The notes under the pieces are model-generated. The model made no database searches and had not been told where the DNA came from. It saw only the letters and a program-made list of their open reading frames with translations. The position numbers were made by a program, and so were the translations under genes. DNA of 64,000 bases from the NCBI RefSeq assembly GCF_024139115.2, contig NC_085140.1:314157259-314221258 (forward strand), in the 5' to 3' direction. This DNA comes from Armigeres subalbatus. Lineage: Eukaryota > Arthropoda > Insecta > Diptera > Culicidae. Shown here piece after piece: positions 33,008 to 43,903 of this stretch (the stretch's first letter is position 1; the number at the start of each line of letters is the position of its first letter).

Positions 33008-33292
33008 GGGGCCCTCCTTAGCCGTGCGGTAAGACGCGCGGCTACAAAGCAAGACCATGCTGAGGGTGGCTGGGTTCGATTCCCAGTGCCGGTCTAGGCA
33101 ATTTTCGGATTGGAAATTGTCTCGACTTCCCTGGGCATAAAAGTATCATCGTGCTAACCTCATGATATACGAATGCAAAAATGGTAACCTGGCTTAGAAA
33201 CCTCGCAGTTAATAACTGTGGAAGTGCTTAATGAACACTAAGCTGCGAGGCGGCTCTGTCCCAGTGTGGGATGTAATGCCAAAAAAAAAGAA
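33008..33292 (+). mobile_element. tRNA-derived SINE, Feilai-like
   Basis: The element starts GGGGCCCTCCTTAGCCGTGC. It carries a pol III A-box-like segment (about 33018-33031) and a B box GGTTCGATTCC (33073-33083), continues through a non-tRNA body, and ends ATGTAATGCC plus a poly(A)-like tail. The architecture and sequence match my memory of the Aedes Feilai SINE family. It looks full length. No clear target duplication was identified. It would be transcribed by RNA polymerase III and mobilised by a partner LINE. Confidence 0.8.
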
Positions 33293-33399
33293 ATTTGCGC
33301 ATTATTTTTTCGTGATGACGATCAATAACTTCAATAATATGATCCATAACGCTTGGGAAGAAGGCCAATAAAACTATTTTAATTGATGCACAAAACTTT

Positions 33400-33590
33400 C
33401 AAAATCTATGGATCATATGACTAAAATTATGGATCATATTTCTGAAATTATGGATCATATGAACAAAATTATGCTTCAAAGGACAAACATTATGGATCAT
33501 ATGACCAAAATTATGGATCCGACCAAAATCATAGATCATTTTATTGAAATTATGGATAAAAAAAGCGCAAATTTGAAGTTTCATGAATCA
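33400..33590 (+). repeat. 21-bp tandem repeat (ATGGATCATATGA type)
   Basis: Variants of AAAATTATGGATCATATGAC repeat six to eight times with a period near 21 bp. Since 21 is divisible by three, the frame stays open and gives a MDHMTKI-type heptad for about 68 codons. It is a repeat artefact with no other coding sign. Confidence 0.75.
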
Positions 33591-33659
33591 AAATATAGTG
33601 GTTATGGATTGTGAAATTATTCTATATGGGTGCTCCCGAACTATTCTTTGGATTTTTGG

Positions 33660-36479
33660 TAAGCATATGCGGTATTTCGAAAAATTTCGTTTCAGGTGGT
33701 TCGAAACGAAATTCCGCGGAATTTCGCGGAATTTGAGCATGGCGAAATCTGATTTCTTGATTTCGTTTCGTTTCGTAAAATTACAAAAATTTCGCTAGAA
33801 AAAACTAGCTTCTAACGAAATTTAACGGAATTTCGCGGAATTTCGAAACAAATTTAAACTTAAACCATACTTTATATTATAAAAATTTTGGCTGCGCCGC
33901 TGAACATAATCATAAAGTTGTTTTCAAAACTTTAGATTATACAATATTCATATTAACGCTTACTACATAACCTCATTCTTAGTCGACAAATTCGTATGTA
34001 GTTTTCTTCTATATGAATGCGAAAACGATCATGTGGATGCTGGTCATGCAGCTAGTCCGGTAGAACGCGAAGTGAAAAAAAAATGTACCTCGCGTAGCAG
34101 AAATTTGTTTAACCAGTGTGCAATCGATCGTGTTGATGCTGATCACGCCAACTAGTGTGGGAGAACCTGAAGTGATAAAACTTATGTCTGCATGGAAGAG
34201 CACAAAATTATTTAGTGCGGGATCGATCGTGTTGTAGAAGATTATTAAACGAAACACATTGATCTTGCGTTTGTCTACTTGTTTTGAAATAACTTCGTTA
34301 TACATATTTTGTCGCTTACCATAGGGGTTTCACACGAATTACCTTCTCATTTAACCAACGATTCCTGTCCCGTAGCGCTCACGGAGATGCAGAGCATTCC
34401 TTGGTCTTGTATAACAATGAGTGTTTAACCTTTTTTTTTCTCCTAATCCTAAATTGACTATAAGCACGTGACCAGCATCATTATTGGTCATGAATTGGAA
34501 ACACCGAAGCAAGTATACAATAAGAATAACTTTTTTGTATCCCAAGAATATTATTTAATTGGTGAGCTGTGCATGTTTGCTGTTTTTGGCCAATCATGAT
34601 TAGCTTAACCACGATGTGTACAGTTAATCAAGCTTAATAAGCTGTTCTTTGACTATTTGCACAATATGTAAGCAGAGCCATGTAGCGGACTACTAGCGCC
34701 CTTGGCAGAAATCATGATTTGGCGCCCCTCTTTTGATTATAAAAATGGGAAAATTTAACAACAATTTTACAATTTGAAATACATCAACAGTAAAATTAGA
34801 AGGTTTAGTGGTTTAAAGATGTTTTAAACGTCATTCAATACTGTGAAGAGAACAAGAACTTTTGTTCCTGAAGTTCATTTGAATTGCAGAATGTCCATCT
34901 AAGATTTGTTTCCATTTGGTGATACTTTTTTTTGTTGGATTATTTCACAAGTTATTTAAGCGACCTTCCAGAGCCGTGCTGGAAGTTCATTAAAATGTTA
35001 AGGTTTTTTTCAGAGCCTACGCACTGCTGCGTCTAGTTGGGTCAATAAAATACAGCTCTGAAATGCGTCGGTCGATTATCGGAATCGTTATCGGACTATT
35101 CGCGTCAAGGAAAATCCAATTTTGGAGTGGGTCTGACGGTGTTTTGAAACCACTTCTGGACCTAACAGAGTTAATAAAATTTCACTCTGGGGTGAGATGG
35201 TTGAAGGTCAGAGTTTCTACCGGATCTAGTCGAATCAGGGAAAACCATTTTTTGGAGTGGGTTTGTTGGTGGCCGGGAGTTGCCATTGAACCTATTTGGA
35301 TCAAGTAAATGTAACTTTGGACCACTGAACCCAGTTAGCAAATTAAATAAAAAATAATTGTACGGTGTAAAATTGGTTGGTGGTCGAAATCGCCAACGGA
35401 TCTGTTTGGATCAAGCAAATTTAACTCAGGACTGTGTCTGTCGATAGTTTGAAGTCACTTCCTGTACATATTTGTGTTGATAAAAGTCAACTATGCAGTG
35501 GGTTGTTCAATGGTCGGAATTGCCGTCCACCTCAGGACCAATATACATTTGATTATAATAAGAAGAAATGGTGAAAAAAATTAAAAACGGGAAATTTACC
35601 TGAACTATAAATTACACAAAAATTCAGACCACTACTTCCGGATATAAGAACAAAAGGCACTTCAAAATGTTGTCAATCGGTTTATTATGAATGTAACCTT
35701 TTGAAGATATCCACTTAAAAAAGCTAAATAAATTCAAACCAATAAATTTGAGTGTGAATTGTCCTTTTATTAGTTAATTAAGTTATTTATTTATCTCATA
35801 TATCATTCATTGTATAGTGTCCTACAGGGTTACCCAATAATCGGACCACAATACAATAAAGCTAAGCAAAACTGCTAGTTTCGGATAATCCTTTTGAATT
35901 GCGAAAGCTCCATAAAAATGTCCACTTCGTTGTAGCCCTCGTTGTAAGTACTGGCATAAACGAGAAAGAGCAGCTTTTTCCCAGGTTTGTCCTTCACAGA
36001 AAAATGCGAAAACTAATTAACGCGTAAAAAATTTAGACGTGGAAAATTATACTATTTTGGGCGGACATGGATCTTTTCTAGCAAGTTCGCCCTAAATGTA
36101 TGCAATTTCTATAGCGTTATGTAAATTCCTATAGCATAAATCAAAAAAACTGACATAATGGAATGGAAATCGCATACATTCAGGCGATAATATCGTTTAA
36201 ATTTATGTGCATTACTTTTCGTGTAAATTTCAACAACTTTTTCTATCTGTGTACTAGTACATAATGTAAAAACAATTTGATAAAAATTCCGCGGAAAAAA
36301 AAATTTAAATTTCGTTTCGTTTCGAAAAATTTCGAATTAAATGAACCTTGATTTCGTATCGTTTCGAAGTATCGAAAGAAATCTTCTTTTCGTTTCGTTT
36401 CGATCCGAATCAACATAGACATTTTAAATTTCGTTTCGTTTCGTTTCGTTAGGAAAAAGTGTGTTATCGCATACCCTTA
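33660..36479. mobile_element. 2.8-kb non-autonomous hAT-like element
   Basis: Perfect 8-bp direct repeats ATTTTTGG flank the element at 33652-33659 and 36480-36487. The ends are inverted: TAAGCATATGCGGTA on the left; the reverse complement of the right end is TAAGGGTATGCGATA (12 of 15 match). Both subterminal regions (33670-33850 and 36290-36460) are packed with TTTCG/CGAAA pentamers and AATTTCGCGGAATTT-like strings, a plausible transposase-binding array. An 8-bp duplication is the hAT hallmark. No transposase frame is present (longest frames under 100 codons). Inside, 34010-34290 carries copies of the GATCGATCGTGTT-type repeat, and 35060-35560 has weak ~110-bp repeats. Confidence 0.65.
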
Positions 36480-36489
36480 ATTTTTGGTA

Positions 36490-36673
36490 GCGTTTTACGA
36501 AACAATTAGGTGTTATTTACGAATCGTTTTTATTTTTTATGGATCATTCTTTATTATTCATATCTAAAAGTATGTTTTGTCCAATAATTCATTTACTCGT
36601 CGATTGCACAAGGTAGAATCAAAATTTTGCGAATGAAACACTATTTGAAACACGTTAAACACGTTCGACCGCG
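36490..36673. repeat. Spacer with one ~87-bp repeat unit
   Basis: 36588-36660 (AATTCATTTACTCG..GCACAAGG..TTTTGCGAATG..CACG) is another copy of the repeat found at 32.5-32.9 kb, in the same orientation. The retroposed tail at 36674 lies immediately to its right. Confidence 0.6.
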
Positions 36674-36724
36674 GGAGACGAGCCAGCCTCGGGCTGAAAG
36701 TCTCCTTAATAAAGACATAAAAAA
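36674..36724 (+). mobile_element. Ultra-short retroposed tail (51 bp) with 13-bp target duplication
   Basis: The insert begins GGAGACGAGCCAGCC and ends TCTCCTTAATAAAGACATAAAAAA. Perfect direct repeats ACGTTCGACCGCG flank it at 36661-36673 and 36725-36737. GAGAC near its start and GTCTC near its end can pair, giving a small 3' hairpin followed by AATAAAGA and an A-rich end. It shares its 3' part with the 28-bp tail at 8824-8851. Confidence 0.85.
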
Positions 36725-36737
36725 ACGTTCGACCGCG

Positions 36738-37701
36738 TACTTCTCTACATGAGCAAAAGGAGGTGGGTTAAAATTTGGCAAGGTCAGTCAAAAAAAAATT
36801 AAACTGCATAGACTAAAGCAATGGTGCCGTTAGATGTAAATGTCAAACATTGGTGAAGAATCCCGATGCCAACATATGGCGGCTTATCCGGCTGTCTACG
36901 TTCGGTAATGGTGGCCTTTTCTTCTTCGTTTGGCTTTTTGAAAGCCTATTCCGGCACGGAAGCTAGTCCGGGCAGAACACGGAGTGACACAAAAAAAATC
37001 TGCTTTTTTGAGAAGATTGATTAGTGCGCGATTGATCGAGTTACTACTTGGTATGGAAGCCAGAAGCCAGGAAGATGGAAGCCAGTCCGAGAAGATCGCG
37101 GAGTGAATAAAAGGATTTCTGCTTATTTGAGCCGAATTAATAGTGCGCGATTAATCGTGCTATTACATGATTGATGGTGTTATTGCTTGATACGAAAGCA
37201 AGTCCAGGATGAACATGGAACGAAGATTCTACTTCGTTGAGCATCCATCGTGTACGGAAGTCATTTCTGGAAGAACGCAGATCGAAAAAAATATCTGCTC
37301 AGTTGAGAAGATTGATTAGTGCGCGATCGATCGTGATATCGTTTGGTACAAAAGCCAGCCCATGAAGAAGCGAAGTAAAAAAAATGTTTAGTGGTTTGAT
37401 ATGTGCATGATGGGTCGTATTATCGCTTTGTATGAATTGATCGTGAAGCAACATTTCTGATTCGTTGAGCATCGATCGTGTACAGAAGTCATTTCGGGAA
37501 GAACGCAGATCGAAACAAATATCTGCTTCGTTGTGAAGATTAATTGGTGCGTGATTGATCGTGATATCGTTTGGTACAAAAGCCAGTCCGGAAAGAAGCG
37601 AAGTACTAAAAAAATTTAGCAGTTTGATATGTGCGCCATGGGTCGTATTATCGCTTGGTACGAAAGCCAGTCCACGAAGAACGCGGAGTAAGAAAATGAC
37701 T
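36738..37701. repeat. GATCGATCGTG-type repeats, including a 228-bp tandem duplication
   Basis: Repeated segments combine TTAGTGCGCGATCGATCGTG, TTGGTACGAAAGCCAGTCC, AAGAACGCGGAGTGAAAAAA and ATCTGCTTCGTTGAG. Between about 37230 and 37680, two copies of a 228-bp unit lie in tandem (GTGATATCGTTTGGTAC at 37333 and 37561). Diverged copies occur at 34010-34290 and 38890-39070. The 162-codon minus-strand frame at 37299-37787 is produced by this repeat. Confidence 0.7.
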
Positions 37702-38867
37702 TTAGGGTCATTTGGCTGAATGCCGTTTGGCCGAATGTCGTTGGCCGAATGCCTTTTGGCCGAAAGGTTCATTTGGCCGCAAGACATTTGGCCGAATGCC
37801 GTTTGGCCGAATAGTTGAAATACCTTTCCTTACGAAGTGAGAAGTGGGTAGTGAGAACCAAGAAGGAAGAAAGAAAGAGGAATAATTAAGAAGAAAGAAA
37901 ACGAAAAACGAAGAAGTAAGAAGGATGGAGGAAGAAAGAAGAAGGAAAAATGAGGAAGGAACAAGGGTGAAGGAAGAGGTAAGAGAGAAGAAGGACGAAG
38001 AAAGAAGGAAGAAGGAAAAGGGAGAATGAAGAAGGAAGAAGGGAGAAGGAATAATAGAGAAGGAATAATAGAGAAGAATTAAGGGAGAAGGACGAAGGAA
38101 GAAGGAAGAAGGAAAAAGAAGTAAGGGAAAAGGAAGAAGGAAGAATGAAGAAGGAAGAAGGAGGAAGGAAGAAGGAAGACGGAAGAAGGAAGAAGGAAGA
38201 AGGAAGAAGGAAGAAGGAAGAAGAAAGAAGGCAGAAAAAAAAGGAAGAAGAAAAAGGAAGAAAGAAGAAGGAAGACGGAAGAATGAAGAAGAAAGAAGGA
38301 AGAAGGAAGAAGAAAGAAGAAACAAGAAAGAAGGAAGAGGGAATTAGACAGAAGGAAGAAGGAAGAAGGAAAAAGAAAGAAGGAAAAAGAAAGAAGTAAA
38401 AAAAGGAATAAGAAGAAAAGAAGGAAGAAAGAAGAAAAAAAGGAAGAAAGTAAAAAGAAAGAAGGAACAGAAACGAAGGAAAAAGGAATAAGAAAGAAAG
38501 AAGAAGGGAGATGGAAGAAGGAAGAAAGAAAAAGGAAGAAGGCAGAAAGAAGAAGGAATAAGGAAATGAAAAGAAGAAGGGATAAAGAAGAAGGGATAAA
38601 GAAGAAGGAAGAAGGAAAAAAGAAGGAGGAAGAAGAAGAAAAAAGGAAGAAGGAAGAAGGGAGGAGGAAGAAAGAAGAAGGAAGATAGAGGATGGAAAAA
38701 AGAAGGAAAAAGGAATAAGGTGGAAGAAATAAGGAAAAAGAAGAAGAAAGAAGAAGGAAGTAGGAAGAAGCACCATTCGTAAAACTGAGGTCAATTTTTT
38801 AACTTTTCGGCCAAACGACCCGTTCGGCCAAATGGCGTTCTGCCAAACGGCATTCAGCCAAATCACC
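37702..38867. mobile_element. Foldback-like GGCCGAA element with a ~900-bp polypurine core (copy 4)
   Basis: The left arm starts GGTCATTTGGCTGAATGCCG and runs to about 37820. The right arm (38800-38867) ends CGGCATTCAGCCAAATCACC, the inverted counterpart. Between them, about 37860-38770 is almost purely A and G on the plus strand (GAAGGAAGAAGGAAGAAGA type). The minus-strand frames of 205 and 326 codons and the plus frame of 84 codons are Phe/Ser/Leu or Lys/Glu/Arg translations of this tract. They are not genes. Confidence 0.75.
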
Positions 38868-39080
38868 TGACACCGAAAATGATATCTGATTTATGTATGA
38901 TCGTACTGATTGCGCACTGCAAGCTTGATACCGAAGCCAGTTCAGGAAGAACATGGAGTGAAAGTGAAAAAATCTATTTGTGCTTGGATGAGCAGAATGA
39001 TTTAAGTGCTATTGCTTGGTATGGCAGCGCGGAGTAAAAAATAATTGTGCAGTCGAAGTGCAAATAGATTAGCGCGAATT
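38868..39080. repeat. Diverged GATACGAAGCCAGT-type repeat
   Basis: It contains TTGATACCGAAGCCAGTTCAGGAAGAACATGGAGTGAAAG and TTGCTTGGTATGGCAGCGCGGAGTAAAAA, diverged units of the repeat family at 36.9-37.7 kb. No coding potential. Confidence 0.55.
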
Positions 39081-40400
39081 TGACTGTTCAGCAGGGATTA
39101 TGTCCAACTTGGACATATTCTACATTTAAAAAAAATATATATTGAGGCTGTACACTAATTGAACAAGGGTTTTTTTAGGTCTTTGAACCTCCCCCTCCCA
39201 TGTAAGATTCTTTTTATACACCTTGTTTTTTTATTCATATGGAGTGTTTGGCATTTTCTAATTCTAGAAAAAAGATTGATAAGTGAAAGATGATCCTCAA
39301 CATAAACAACTTAGAAAGATTTTCCTTTGGCCCGAAAAACGCTTGCTTTGATCTCATTGAAACGGGAAGTCGAGACCCTGGACAACACAGATCGTGTTAC
39401 CGTTTAGTCCGTTGATTCGAAAAAAATCGAAGTGCTTTAAATTTGTAGTGAAACGAAGTAGTACGCGACAAATCAAATGTTGCTACTTGTCCTGCCCAGA
39501 GCTTAAAATATTAAACGTCATGAAGCTATTTCAGTTCGATTTTTGAGAAACATCGACATTGTCAAACTACTACTTCATCGACACATTAATTCGACTGTCA
39601 CTGAGAGTGCTTACTCTGTGAAGAAAAAAACATAATTAGCCTTAATTATGTTGACGTTTACCGCTGAAAGTGCCTCATGGTTAAAAATTGGACTCAGTTC
39701 TGTGTGATACATTATTTTTTTCATTTGAAACGTGTTCGGATGTGAAATAATTTATCAATTTGTTCAAACTATTCAATAATAAATATTCAACTGAATATTG
39801 ACAGTTCAGATGCAGAGCCGATTATGAAACTGTCTGGAAGTGAGCGGACAAGTAAAGAAATGTTATCTTCACCAAAAATTTCGATTGTTTAATCAACATA
39901 AAAGTTCAATTTTTTTCTGCTAATAGTGACATATAGGCTCAGTGACAGTGGAATGAATGATTCGATGTAGTATTTAGTCGTCTGACTATGTCATTCTATG
40001 TAGTTGAAGTAGCTTCAAAGATTCGACTTGGTAATACCGTGGCTTTACAAACAAGGCTAGATAGCGGCCTATGGATGTGCCGAAATTTATTTTTCTCTGT
40101 ATTTTGCGACCCTGCTAGTTAAATACTACAATTATTTGAATGCTATTTACAAAATATTTATAGTCAGCTTTCGAATTATAATAACAACATTGCTGTTAGA
40201 GAAAGAGATCGTCATTATGTCTCGGGTTGTTTCCAACAGTTTATCCTTAACATTGATAAATTGAATAAAAACCGCAAAAATCTTTAATTTAGAAAACAAT
40301 GAGAGTTGCCAAACATCCTAATTAATACTAATTACTAATTTTTTTCCAGTTAAATTTTGTCAAATCATCCTCAAACTATTCGCAGGAACAAAAAGTACCC
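39081..40400. other. AT-rich spacer with a MITE fragment
   Basis: Around 39170-39245 a piece related to the MITE at 28788-28945 is visible (CTCCCATGTAAGATTC). The rest is AT-rich, with no gene and only very short open frames. Confidence 0.4.
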
Positions 40401-43400
40401 CACCACGTAGGTATTATCCAATCCAATTATTCCGAATGGTCGATATCAGATTGGTTTTTGAATCGCCCTCCGCTCCGAACGCTCCCCCCTCAGTAGTGCA
40501 GCAGGGTTGTGCACCTAACGGGAGTTGGTCGCGCTTGTTTTATGGTGTGCTGCCTCTGCGGCTGCAGTTGAGTAAGTCGTAATCATTGATTGTTCGTATA
40601 TGATTATTGTCGCCGCGCTCCCATCATCGGCATCCATCTCTATAAAGTGCGACAACAACTCAACGGCTGTGCACACGGCCGCCGTCGTCGGTCAGCTCCA
40701 GTCCATCAGCAGCTGCCCCGGGCGCCATCCACCTCGTTACGGCACCGCGCCAGCGACGTCGTTGCGCATCTGGTGTAAATTATTCATCAATTGATTGATA
40801 TCGATATTCGAATGTGTTGTATGCTAATAATAAAATTTATTGAAAATAAAATCACAAACGACTCTCGCTGCTCGTTTTGTGGCCCGTTGCCGCGATGCCG
40901 ATGTCGACGATGATGGTTTGTCCGTTTTGCGGCGATATTACTACGGTCGTTCGGTTCGGTATAGACATCATCTGGTGAGCCCCTGGAACGACTGGAGGCG
41001 ACAACGACGACGACGACGACCGTCAAGAAAGTGAATCGAAATGGCAGAGGAGATGCTTTTGCTGATGCGATGATGGGCAAAGAGGGTTACGATCTATCTT
41101 AAAGGAGCGGGAGCGAAAGGCGTAGTGCTGGGAAGTGAGGATTAAATGCGACAATAGCTTGGTCACGCCGGTACTGCTGGTGCTGGATGCAGGGCTGGAC
41201 TAAGTGACACGTGTTATTTGAACAAAAATGCACAAGAAACCAATAGACTCACGTCAATGAGATTAGATGGTGGCTTGTACAAGGATTGCCAATTTATTCC
41301 GATAAGCCAATCCCTAGGGGATCAATAAGTATCGATTGCTTTTGTGAATAACTTTCACTCCAAGCGGCATCGACCTTTGTTAGTAGCATATTTTTAATCA
41401 TAAAATAACCCAATTTTCGAACACATTAGTAACATATTGCTTCACAAATCAATTGGAACAGCAGCATTTAATTGTTTTCCTGATAATTATCAAAAAGAAT
41501 CCGCATTCCGAACAGATGCAATTATTTCGGTGGTCTGTTTCGACCCTGGCCCCCTTGGATGCTGTCGTCATTTGGCTCCCTCTCTGCGGTACGTGCTGGA
41601 GGCCTTCCCAGGGGGTGCAGAGCAAACCCAGGAGAACAAGTGCGGCGGCGGTAGGAATTCCTCTACTCCCATGCGGCAGGGCAGGCAGCCAGCAGCAGCA
41701 GCAGTTGGGCGATTGGGTTTGGTTTTGGTTTTGGTTGGTCTGCTTGTGAGTGAGAGCCGGTACGTGGTGGTGGTGGCGTGCCAAGGAGTAGCCCCAACAC
41801 CAGCAGCAACAACAACATTACCAACAAAAAGATAAAAGGAAGCGAAGGAAGCTCCGAGTTCACACACAAAAAGCAAGGGGAGACAAAAAGTAAAGCAAGC
41901 AGCAGTAACAACCAGCAGCAGCAGCAGTAGCATAAAAATTGCAGCAGCGCATTGCAGACAATATGATGGGTGAGATGATGTAGAATCCTGCTCGGGCCAT
42001 GCCTGCTCGAGCGAGAGGTGGGGAATCGGGAGGCACCCGAAGTTGGGAGCAAAAATAATATAAAACATAAAATGATAAATAAAAATATTTAAGAAGCCAG
42101 CCAGCTCCACAGCAGCAGTAGGTGGAATAACGGAGGCCGAGCTGGGACACTGAGGAAGGGCCCTGGAGCCAAGTAAGTGGCAGAATAGTGGTTGAGTACA
42201 ACAGGGAGCTGCTGCTGTGATGGCATTGGATAAAAGTTTAGTTGGCTTTTTTCGGGGGGCTTTTCGGTTCCAAGTTGCCGCCGTCGCCGCCTGATACTTG
42301 GGACCCGGGGACGCCTTGATTCTTGTGGTGGCCTTTATTATTTGCGCCCGAATCGAGTCGCCTTTCAGCTTCCTCGTTTTTCTTTCACGGTAACCTTCAA
42401 TTTGCTAATGGTAAATTGAGATCAAAACTTTCCGATCTCGGGTCTTTTGAATTCTTTCCTCAACATGAGAAGGAGCCAAGCAGACGATTAAGTTGGTGAT
42501 TTGTTTTGGAAGGTTGTGAAACAATTCATTTACACTTGTTTCCCTGGGATTACATGAATATGATACTCCCATTAAGCTAAATGTGCAGAAAAGTCGTTTT
42601 TACAATTATGAAAACAAAGTTAAAATGGGGATGTTTGTATAGCTACCCAAATGGTTAGAGCTAAGTTTCATCTGAGAACTGATTTTGATAACTAAATTCA
42701 TGGCATCTGACGAAATTATCATTGCTATTTCAAATATCTAATGCCAAACAAGATTTTCTCATCTCAATATGACAAACAAACAAGCTCATCGTCATCTTGG
42801 ACTCTGTATTAAAAGAAGGATGTGAGAAGGCAATTTAATTCTTCCATCTCCTCCGTGCCACCCCCGCTCCAGATTTATTGGATTCTGATCAACCAACTTT
42901 AACAACCCAATCGACTTCCATTCGAATAGCTGTAGAGAAGGTGCCAGTTGAAGGCAACCAGCTACACCTGAGCTTAGATTCCGATCACCGAACCGCCGAT
43001 CAGATGATGTTTTATTGGTGCGGGGACTAGATAATTATAACAATCGTCTCTCTTGGATCTCACTTTCCGCGAGATGCCGTCGCATCCGTTCGTTGGTTGC
43101 GTTGTCGTCTTCATTGGCATACCTGCCCGGCTTCAACCCTCTATCGCGAGCAATCATCATCGCTGTCATTACCGCGGGCAAGTGCTTCTTCATAGTGCGA
43201 AAGGCGAAGCGGGGGTTCAACTCAACTGCAACGATCCGTGAAGGTGGAGGCGGCAATGTTGTTTTTGTTCGTGTTTATGCTCTGCCATAATCACTATCAT
43301 CCGATTCCGGGAGGTTGTGTGCGGTTTTGTTCGCCCCGAGAAGGAAGTTTTGATCATCAGCAGCACTCAGCGCTAACCATTTGAGGGGGCAGACTTTCGC

Positions 43401-43794
43401 AGGAAGGGCATTACCGATGATAGTGGTAGCGACTGAGTGAAAAACGTTAACGAGAAGTACAACCATGTCGTCGCCGCTGCCGTTCGTCTCGGTTTTGGTT
43501 TGTTCTATCCGGAGTAAACATCAGCGGAAGAATATCCCGCAGAGTGCGATTTTTGTGCGGAAAGCACCAGCATAAATCTGTAACACCAACAAAACACCTA
43601 ACGAGTTTTTGGTTAGCGTCAGCCACAAAAAACGGATGGTGGGAGGGACAAACTGAAGACTGGCTAGTTCAAGAAAAGTAACCATCCTGAACTGAATAAA
43701 TTTGTAGAGATGTCTGAATTAGCTATATAAAGAATATTTGGAAGAATTATCAAAATTAAATCATAAACTCATGTAGGATTAAGAAAATTATTTT
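40401..43794. other. Mostly non-repetitive DNA with trinucleotide repeats; possible non-coding exon
   Basis: This block is GC-richer and free of the repeat families seen elsewhere. (GAC)n occurs near 41005-41025, and CAG/CAA tracts at 41690-41950 (for example CAGCAGCAGCAGT). Overlapping frames of 97-180 codons on both strands at 41437-42201 are by-products of the trinucleotide tracts. A GT donor-like CCAAGTAAGTGG lies at 42169-42180 on the plus strand. The block could be 5' UTR or enhancer DNA, but nothing proves transcription. Confidence 0.4.
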
Positions 43795-43903
43795 GAGCTT
43801 TTTAGTGGAATGTTTTCACCTGTCATAAGACGTATCTGTCAAGATACAATTATGTGGTGGAATTCAATGGGATTGTATAAACTCGTCTTATGACAGGTCA
43901 TGT
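43795..43903 (+). mobile_element. Short foldback-family copy
   Basis: GAGCTTTTTAGTGGAATG leads into ACCTGTCATAAGACG, and the element closes with CGTCTTATGACAGGT, an exact 15-bp inverted pair. The left lead-in and the GGTGGAATTCAATGG block match the longer foldback at 47811-48106 read in reverse. The two are members of one family, this one lacking the long palindromic core. Confidence 0.65.

Noticed and set aside
33008..33092. Possible tRNA gene (A and B boxes present)
   Set aside because: The cloverleaf is not plausible and the sequence continues into a SINE body with an A-rich end; a second head fragment at 59401 confirms a dispersed repeat.
37708..38866. Minus-strand frames of 205 and 326 codons rich in Phe, Ser and Leu resembling membrane proteins
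   Set aside because: They are translations of a polypurine/polypyrimidine tract; hydrophobicity follows from TTC/CTT/TCC codons alone.
41568..42110. 180-codon minus-strand frame with cysteine- and leucine-rich runs
   Set aside because: It arises from reading CAG/CAA trinucleotide tracts in antisense; several other frames are open over the same bases.
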